A DNA stretch of 10,332 nucleotides from Puniceicoccales bacterium (GTDB lineage: Bacteria > Verrucomicrobiota > Verrucomicrobiia > Opitutales > UBA953): the NCBI GenBank assembly GCA_031284845.1, contig JAITXH010000191.1, forward strand, positions 1-10,332, given 5' to 3'. Position numbers and translations under genes: made by a program. The notes under the pieces are model-generated. The model worked only from the letters and a program-made list of their open reading frames with translations, was not told the DNA's origin and ran no database searches. Positions 6,148-10,332 of this stretch are shown here, in pieces (position 1 is the first letter of the stretch; the number at the start of each line of letters is the position of its first letter).

Positions 6148-7167
6148 TCAGCTTTTCAGTTTTTCGGGAAGCGTGCTTTCCAGTCGCTCGATGATAGCAG
6201 GCGTGACGGCCACGCCGCCCAACGCGAGTGCGCGCACGGCTGCACCGGCCACGGGCGGGATATGCGGCACGACGGTAACTGCGCCCGGAAGCACTTCCTG
6301 TAAGCATTTTTTAAATACGCCCGCGCCCGGTTCGTTCAACACGACGCCGCCCGTGATGCCAACTTGCACCTTGCCGGAGACAAATTGCAGCTTGTGCGCG
6401 ACTGCGACGACGGTCTCCAGGACGGACCTCATCGCGTCTTCCAACACCTGCCCCGCCACGGCATCACCGTCCGCAGCGGCCTGTGTGACAAACTTGGCGA
6501 GCGAGGCGATTTCCGTCTTGGTCATCGGCTGACCCGGATTTTCGAGACTGTTTTGATGCAGACGCTGGGAAATCTCACCGTATTCCGAGAGCTTCAATGC
6601 GCTGAAGATGAGCCTTTCGAGGGCCGTCGCCGGGCCACGCCCGTCAATGGCACGCAACGCCGCCTTGATGCCACGGACGGCCAGATCGTAGGCGCTGCCT
6701 TCGTCGGACACGAGGAAGTCCACGCCGCCCGCCTCCCACTCACGTCCGTCGGCGGCACGCCCGTAGCACTTGGAACCAGTGCCGACGATGAGCACGATAC
6801 CGGAGCCGACGCCAAACGTGGCGGCATGCAGAGCGCGGGTATCATTGGCCACTTCAAATCCGGAGATTTTCACTGACGGGAAACCGAGCACGAGTTTCGT
6901 GACTAGTTGCGCGGCGGAGGAATCGTTAACGCCCGCCATGCCGAAGAATGCAGCGGCATAATTGGGTTTGAAGCCGAACTGTTTGGCGGCATCGCTAAGG
7001 GTGGCTTCCAGATTAGCGGCGGCGACCTGTGGCCCTGCCGTGTTGATGTTGGACGAGTTACCCGTAGCGAAGGCGAGGCAACGTCCATCAGGCGCGACAA
7101 CGAGTGCGCGTGTGTTGGTGCCGCCGCCGTCAACGCCGGCGTAAAGGGGAGTTGGCGTGGAATTCAT
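6148..7167 (-). CDS. BadF/BadG/BcrA/BcrD-family sugar kinase, N-acetylglucosamine kinase-like
   Basis: A cytoplasmic ASKHA-fold kinase of 339 residues. YAGVDGGGTNTRALVV (9-24) is the phosphate-1 loop, FFGMAGV (74-80) and EVANDTRAL (105-113) carry the phosphate-2 and catalytic Asp109 region, and IVGTGSKCYG (127-136) is the Gly-rich loop. GGVDFLVSDEGSAYDLAVRG (147-166) is a hallmark of GlcNAc kinases in this family. GITGGVVLN (270-278) and PVAGAAVRAL (305-314) belong to the adenosine site. The probable reaction is ATP-dependent phosphorylation of GlcNAc or a related amino sugar, as in cell-wall recycling; glucosamine or another hexose cannot be excluded. The ATG at 7167 is chosen because the phosphate loop begins nine residues on; a longer reading from 7377 would run back over the neighbouring gene. 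It heads the proC-nadD-rsfS cluster. No Shine-Dalgarno is seen. Confidence 0.88.
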   Translation of the reverse strand: MNSTPTPLYAGVDGGGTNTRALVVAPDGRCLAFATGNSSNINTAGPQVAAANLEATLSDAAKQFGFKPNYAAAFFGMAGVNDSSAAQLVTKLVLGFPSVKISGFEVANDTRALHAATFGVGSGIVLIVGTGSKCYGRAADGREWEAGGVDFLVSDEGSAYDLAVRGIKAALRAIDGRGPATALERLIFSALKLSEYGEISQRLHQNSLENPGQPMTKTEIASLAKFVTQAAADGDAVAGQVLEDAMRSVLETVVAVAHKLQFVSGKVQVGITGGVVLNEPGAGVFKKCLQEVLPGAVTVVPHIPPVAGAAVRALALGGVAVTPAIIERLESTLPEKLKS

Positions 7168-7289
7168 GCAAGCGCGATGGAGTAAGTAGTAGCGGGAAAA
7201 GCACAATCTCCAAAGCCGCCTATTTTGGGAAAAGCAGGGTTCGGAGAACCTGAGTTTGGGATGCCAGCACTCTCGCCGGGCATTAACAA
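7168..7289. other. Intergenic spacer upstream of the kinase gene
   Basis: 122 nt between the stop of the exosortase-type gene and the kinase ATG. It contains the hairpin described separately. I cannot pick a convincing -35/-10 pair for the kinase operon here; the T-rich, pyrimidine-biased stretch just before the ATG has no Shine-Dalgarno. Confidence 0.5.
7235..7252 (-). terminator. Weak hairpin, possible terminator of the exosortase-type gene
   Basis: On the minus strand, CAGGTTC and GAACCCTG pair as a seven-base stem with one bulged base and a three-base loop, followed by CTTTTCCC. The T-run is only four bases, so it would be a poor intrinsic terminator. It lies about 40 nt after the stop at 7290, a suitable place. 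Confidence 0.3.
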
Positions 7290-10200
7290 CTAGCCATTGG
7301 CCAATCCCTTTCGGACATGGCGACGGATAAGTGCCCATAGACCCAAAAACAACGCGAAACACAACGCCAGTATCCATGCGTCCGGTGCGGGGGCTTCCTG
7401 CAAATCAAAACCTTTGTTCGCCGAAAGTGTCTGCTTTTGAGCGAGTTCAAGCATCTTCCATTGAGCACTGTTCTCCACCACGATATACGAACCGGCACTC
7501 GTCAACACGCCACTCGCACGGCTGGCTTCGAGAATCGGGCGCCGGAGGTCTTTTTGAGAATGCAGGCTCTGGCGGCGTTGCAGTTGCCATGCCTCCGCGC
7601 CCAAGGCCCAATGGGATTGCGCCGGGAACTCCACAATCTCAGGAGATGCAGAAAACGCACCGGAACCGGCATCCCAAAATTGCAGCGGAGCGGCAGAAAC
7701 ATCCTCTCCGGTGAAGATGCACAATGAAGGCGCAGCGGCGGCAAGCCAGCGGATTTCCTTCCCGGCGCGGACTGGCACAACAGAGGGCGGCAGCGGAGCA
7801 CTTTCCTGCGTTGTCCTGGCACCAAGGGCAATGTAAGCTTCCTTTTTCGTTTTGCTGTTGAGCACACGGATATCTTCGAGGCTCGGCCACTGATAGTGGA
7901 GGACTTCGTTAGTCTCCGGGCGCAACACGGGCACCCATGACAGCGGTTGCACCTTCTTTCGCGCCTGCTCGTCCTGAGTTTGAGGCGCTTCAACGGGTTG
8001 CTTATTGCGCAAAATCGTCAGACGCAAATTGCGCCATTTTTCCGGCGCACCATTCAAGCGCTCCGGTGAAAAATAAATGCCGACGGCACGGAGCAAGGCG
8101 TTGTTGGCATCAAAACCGCCTCGTTCCTGTAGCCACGTCTTCGCGTCCGGCACGGAAATGGATTTTCCCCCGTCGTCCGCCGATTCGAAAGTGCGCGTCT
8201 CGTAGTTGGCAAGAATGACAGTGCGCACGGGAGCATCTGGCGTGGCGGCAGAAAGCAGGGCGGCAGAGAGGCCTTCCGGCGTCCAATTCTGCCCGCTTGA
8301 GAAATCCACAATAGCACATGTCTCAGTCTGCAACGGAACAGGTTTGAGCAAGTGTTTCCCGTTGGAGGCGAGCACCCCTCCAGAGCGGACAATCAGGGGT
8401 TTTACCGGGACGCCTCCGGAGATATCCACCGTGCGCTCGCCAATGCGCACAGCATCCGCAAAACCCGTTGGGAAGAGAAAGGAGAGGCGCACTTCACGCG
8501 ACCCTTTGGGTGGCACTGGAAAAACACGAATACTCAACCGTCCCTCGTCCTCATAACGCAGAATAGCGGGATCTTTGAATCTCGTCGTGATTTCACGATA
8601 AACCCACTCTGCCGCCTTTCGTTCGATGATTTTTCCGTCCACCCATTCTTTGCCGATTTTCAGCTTCAGCCCGCTCACCCACACCCCGGGCGGCACCACG
8701 ATATCTGCGGTAAATTCGGTTTCCTCTCTGGCGGAGGAGGAGACGGACAAGGTGACGTGTGTCTCGGTCTCAGCCCCGGCGGAAGAACTTACCACGTTCA
8801 CATGGTCAATGGTTGTCGTCGTATGGGGCCTTACTCCCATTACAAGACGGCTACGCGAGCGTGAGCCAGCACGTGTATTGAAGAGTTCGGCATATAGATT
8901 GTTTCCCCATGAATAACGGGTTTTAGGCGGATTGTCGTCCACGAAGGTGTGCCAAAGCTCATTAAAGCGCACATTGGACAGAAGGAGATTGTCGAAGACA
9001 CGCCAGTTATACCAATTGGTGAGATAGGGGATTTGCGTGCCTTTTTTGAAGTCTTCCACCTGCCGCAATACGCGCTCTGCACGCCATTGAGTGACGGGCG
9101 ATACGACATCGGCGGTATAGGTGCTGGAGTATTGATGGGCCAGCATCTGGTGCAAGGCATGGCGGTCGAACTCCACTTCCGCCGCGAACCCAAGCGGGAG
9201 CACAGCCAGCGCGGCTGCAGCCAGCAGGCACAGACGTAAGCGTTTCCCGGGTGCAGCGGCTTTTGCTTCTTTCACATCGCGCCGGAGAGCTTGCAAATGC
9301 AGCACAAAAAGCAACACAGGCGCGAGGATGAGGCACCCGCCACCCAGAATGACAATTGCGCATATCGCAAAGGGCAGAAACGGTAGAAAAACAGCGAAAA
9401 AATAAAGGGTGAACGGAAACAGTATCCATCGCAGGGCGCGCAAGGCCGAGTCATGCACGGTGTGCTGCCCGGAATTGGGAATGGTAAGCGCAACGGCATT
9501 CAGAATGAGCAATGCATAAGGCCAGATGCTTTGGAAGTCCGCCGGAAATGGAATTTCGGCATTCAATAACAACCCGCCCAAAGGAAGCACGAGCGAGATG
9601 AGGAGCGTGAACAGGATGCGCAACGTGGGCCATCTACTGCCGTTTCTCCAGACGTAATTGCCGACCCACGACAGACCGCGAAGCCAGGCGACAAAGAAGA
9701 CCGCTGGAAAGACGATGAATACGAAGGTGTAAACTGCCTGCCAAATTCCTACGCCAAGCTGGTTTCCAGTGGGGATGAAAACGATTACAATAAAATAGAA
9801 CGCTCCGGGCACACCGGCCGCAGTCGCAAGCGAGAACATACAATCTTTCACTGCGGATAATTTTGAGGGAATGCAGGCTATGCACCACAAGGCGCATAAG
9901 GCACCGGGAGTCATCGCCGCAAATTGCACGAAGCCATACGAATCGCCGAGTATCCATGAGGCATCCGAAAGACTGTCGAGTGCTTTATCAGACAGGAAAT
10001 AAAATGCGACGAGGTGCCCGATTGAGGCCAATCCGGGGAGCACTTGTTCCCAGAAGGTTAAAACGCGGGTGCGGTATTGGGCATAGGCGACAGCTCCCAC
10101 TGAAAGCAAGGCGGGCAACGCGCTTGTGAAAAGCAACAGGAATGCGATTGTATGGGCATCCCATGTCTCAGGAGTCGCGACAGCCCAAGCAGGGCGTTTA

Positions 10201-10332
10201 TTCATTTCATCCCAAAAAATCCAGAACACCAGAGCGTTAATGGCGGTAAGCACAAGCGCGGGCGCGGCTACAGCTAGCAAGCTGACGATAGGACTTTTCA
10301 GAAACCCGGGAAGGAGCTTGTGCGGTGTTGTA
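7290..10332 (-). CDS. MSEP-CTERM-like / exosortase-associated VIT-domain membrane protein (5' end outside window)
   Basis: A large inner-membrane protein, probably processed by a dedicated exosortase. 1013 residues are visible (numbered from the first full codon at 10331). The frame stays open to the right edge, so the TTG at 10280 is not the true start. About ten hydrophobic helices fill residues 15-385. A soluble part of about 600 residues follows, with a VIT-like domain (517-622; KAAEWVYREITTRFKDPAIL and IRVFPVPPKGSREVRLSF are diagnostic) and a segment resembling a degraded VWA fold (VDFSSG, 675-680). Near the end, GSYIVVENSAQWKMLE and SANKGFD are typical of MSEP-CTERM proteins. The tail has EAPAPDAW, one helix (about 986-1001) and a basic end (RRHVRKG). 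Known relatives are encoded beside an exosortase (XrtK or XrtN type), so one is expected just to the right. The function is unknown. The family call rests on recalled architecture and is good but not certain. Confidence 0.78.
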   Translation of the reverse strand, partial: TTPHKLLPGFLKSPIVSLLAVAAPALVLTAINALVFWIFWDEMNKRPAWAVATPETWDAHTIAFLLLFTSALPALLSVGAVAYAQYRTRVLTFWEQVLPGLASIGHLVAFYFLSDKALDSLSDASWILGDSYGFVQFAAMTPGALCALWCIACIPSKLSAVKDCMFSLATAAGVPGAFYFIVIVFIPTGNQLGVGIWQAVYTFVFIVFPAVFFVAWLRGLSWVGNYVWRNGSRWPTLRILFTLLISLVLPLGGLLLNAEIPFPADFQSIWPYALLILNAVALTIPNSGQHTVHDSALRALRWILFPFTLYFFAVFLPFLPFAICAIVILGGGCLILAPVLLFVLHLQALRRDVKEAKAAAPGKRLRLCLLAAAALAVLPLGFAAEVEFDRHALHQMLAHQYSSTYTADVVSPVTQWRAERVLRQVEDFKKGTQIPYLTNWYNWRVFDNLLLSNVRFNELWHTFVDDNPPKTRYSWGNNLYAELFNTRAGSRSRSRLVMGVRPHTTTTIDHVNVVSSSAGAETETHVTLSVSSSAREETEFTADIVVPPGVWVSGLKLKIGKEWVDGKIIERKAAEWVYREITTRFKDPAILRYEDEGRLSIRVFPVPPKGSREVRLSFLFPTGFADAVRIGERTVDISGGVPVKPLIVRSGGVLASNGKHLLKPVPLQTETCAIVDFSSGQNWTPEGLSAALLSAATPDAPVRTVILANYETRTFESADDGGKSISVPDAKTWLQERGGFDANNALLRAVGIYFSPERLNGAPEKWRNLRLTILRNKQPVEAPQTQDEQARKKVQPLSWVPVLRPETNEVLHYQWPSLEDIRVLNSKTKKEAYIALGARTTQESAPLPPSVVPVRAGKEIRWLAAAAPSLCIFTGEDVSAAPLQFWDAGSGAFSASPEIVEFPAQSHWALGAEAWQLQRRQSLHSQKDLRRPILEASRASGVLTSAGSYIVVENSAQWKMLELAQKQTLSANKGFDLQEAPAPDAWILALCFALFLGLWALIRRHVRKGLANG
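7293..7400 (-). other. C-terminal sorting signal (exosortase type)
   Basis: Last 36 residues: a Pro-rich motif (EAPAPDAW), a hydrophobic helix (ILALCFALFLGLWALI) and an Arg/Lys cluster (RRHVRK). This three-part layout is the exosortase recognition pattern. The short motif stands where MSEP would be in the named family, but reads A-P-A-P. Confidence 0.65.
8466..8783 (-). other. VIT-like domain of the exosortase-type protein
   Basis: Visible residues 517-622. Features shared with VIT (vault / inter-alpha-trypsin) domains: a beta-rich start, G-K-I-I-E-R-K-A-A-E-W-V-Y in the place of the usual V-x-E-R-x-x-A-x-x-x-Y, a D-P-A-I-L segment, and I-R-V-F-P-V-P-P followed by R-E-V-R-L-S-F. Confidence 0.7.

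Larger units (their letters stand above)
4188..7167 (-). other. Probable operon: sugar kinase - proC - nadD - rsfS
   Basis: Four genes on one strand with gaps of 8 nt, a 1-nt overlap, and 33 nt, and no terminator between them. The tight spacing supports one transcript starting upstream of 7167. The grouping mixes amino-sugar phosphorylation, proline synthesis, NAD synthesis and ribosome silencing. The nadD-rsfS pair is common; the kinase at the head is less usual. Confidence 0.75.

Noticed and set aside
6140..6307. N-terminal extension of the proC frame back to 6307
   Set aside because: It runs into the kinase coding sequence, and the Rossmann motif begins right after the ATG at 6139.
7168..7377. 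N-terminal extension of the kinase frame back to 7377
   Set aside because: It would overlap the end of the exosortase-type gene; the kinase phosphate loop follows directly after the ATG at 7167.
1..10332. Search for CRISPR arrays, tRNA or rRNA genes, insertion sequences and phage genes
   Set aside because: No regularly spaced direct repeats, no tRNA-like cloverleaf or rRNA stretches, and no transposase or integrase motifs were seen; nearly all bases are taken by six genes.

Overview
The window reads almost entirely on the minus strand, with about 97% of it in six genes. The content suggests a Gram-negative bacterium of the Verrucomicrobiota, plausibly the Opitutaceae. The reasons are a very long secreted protein built from autotransporter-associated beta-strand repeats, an exosortase-type (MSEP-CTERM-like) multi-pass membrane protein with a VIT-like domain, and a kinase-proC-nadD-rsfS cluster. 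None of the five visible start codons has a good Shine-Dalgarno sequence. The taxonomic call is inferred from gene content, not from a marker gene.

Layout in the direction of transcription (right to left). (1) 10332-7290: the C-terminal 1013 residues of a large membrane protein whose start lies beyond the right edge. It has about ten membrane helices, then a roughly 600-residue soluble part with a VIT-like domain and a degenerate VWA-like segment, then a C-terminal Pro-rich motif, one membrane helix and a basic tail. This is the architecture of MSEP-CTERM / exosortase-associated VIT proteins. (2) 7289-7168: a spacer with a weak hairpin. (3) 7167-4188: a compact cluster of a BadF/BadG-family (N-acetylglucosamine kinase-like) sugar kinase, proC, nadD and rsfS. 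The gaps are 8 nt, a 1-nt overlap, and 33 nt that hold a 23-nt pure pyrimidine tract. (4) 4187-4011: a 177-nt spacer with a plausible sigma70-type promoter. (5) 4010-1: the first 1336 residues of a secreted beta-helical repeat protein that runs off the left edge. It has a signal peptide, three Trp/Asn-rich modules and five autotransporter-type repeats.

The middle cluster is housekeeping: proline synthesis, NAD synthesis, ribosome silencing, and probably amino-sugar recycling. It is flanked by two cell-surface genes. The least ordinary parts are the exosortase-type protein with its unusual sorting motif, the long basic N-terminal tail on RsfS, and the pyrimidine tract before rsfS. The complementary-strand reading frames over these genes look like shadows of the high-GC coding sequence.
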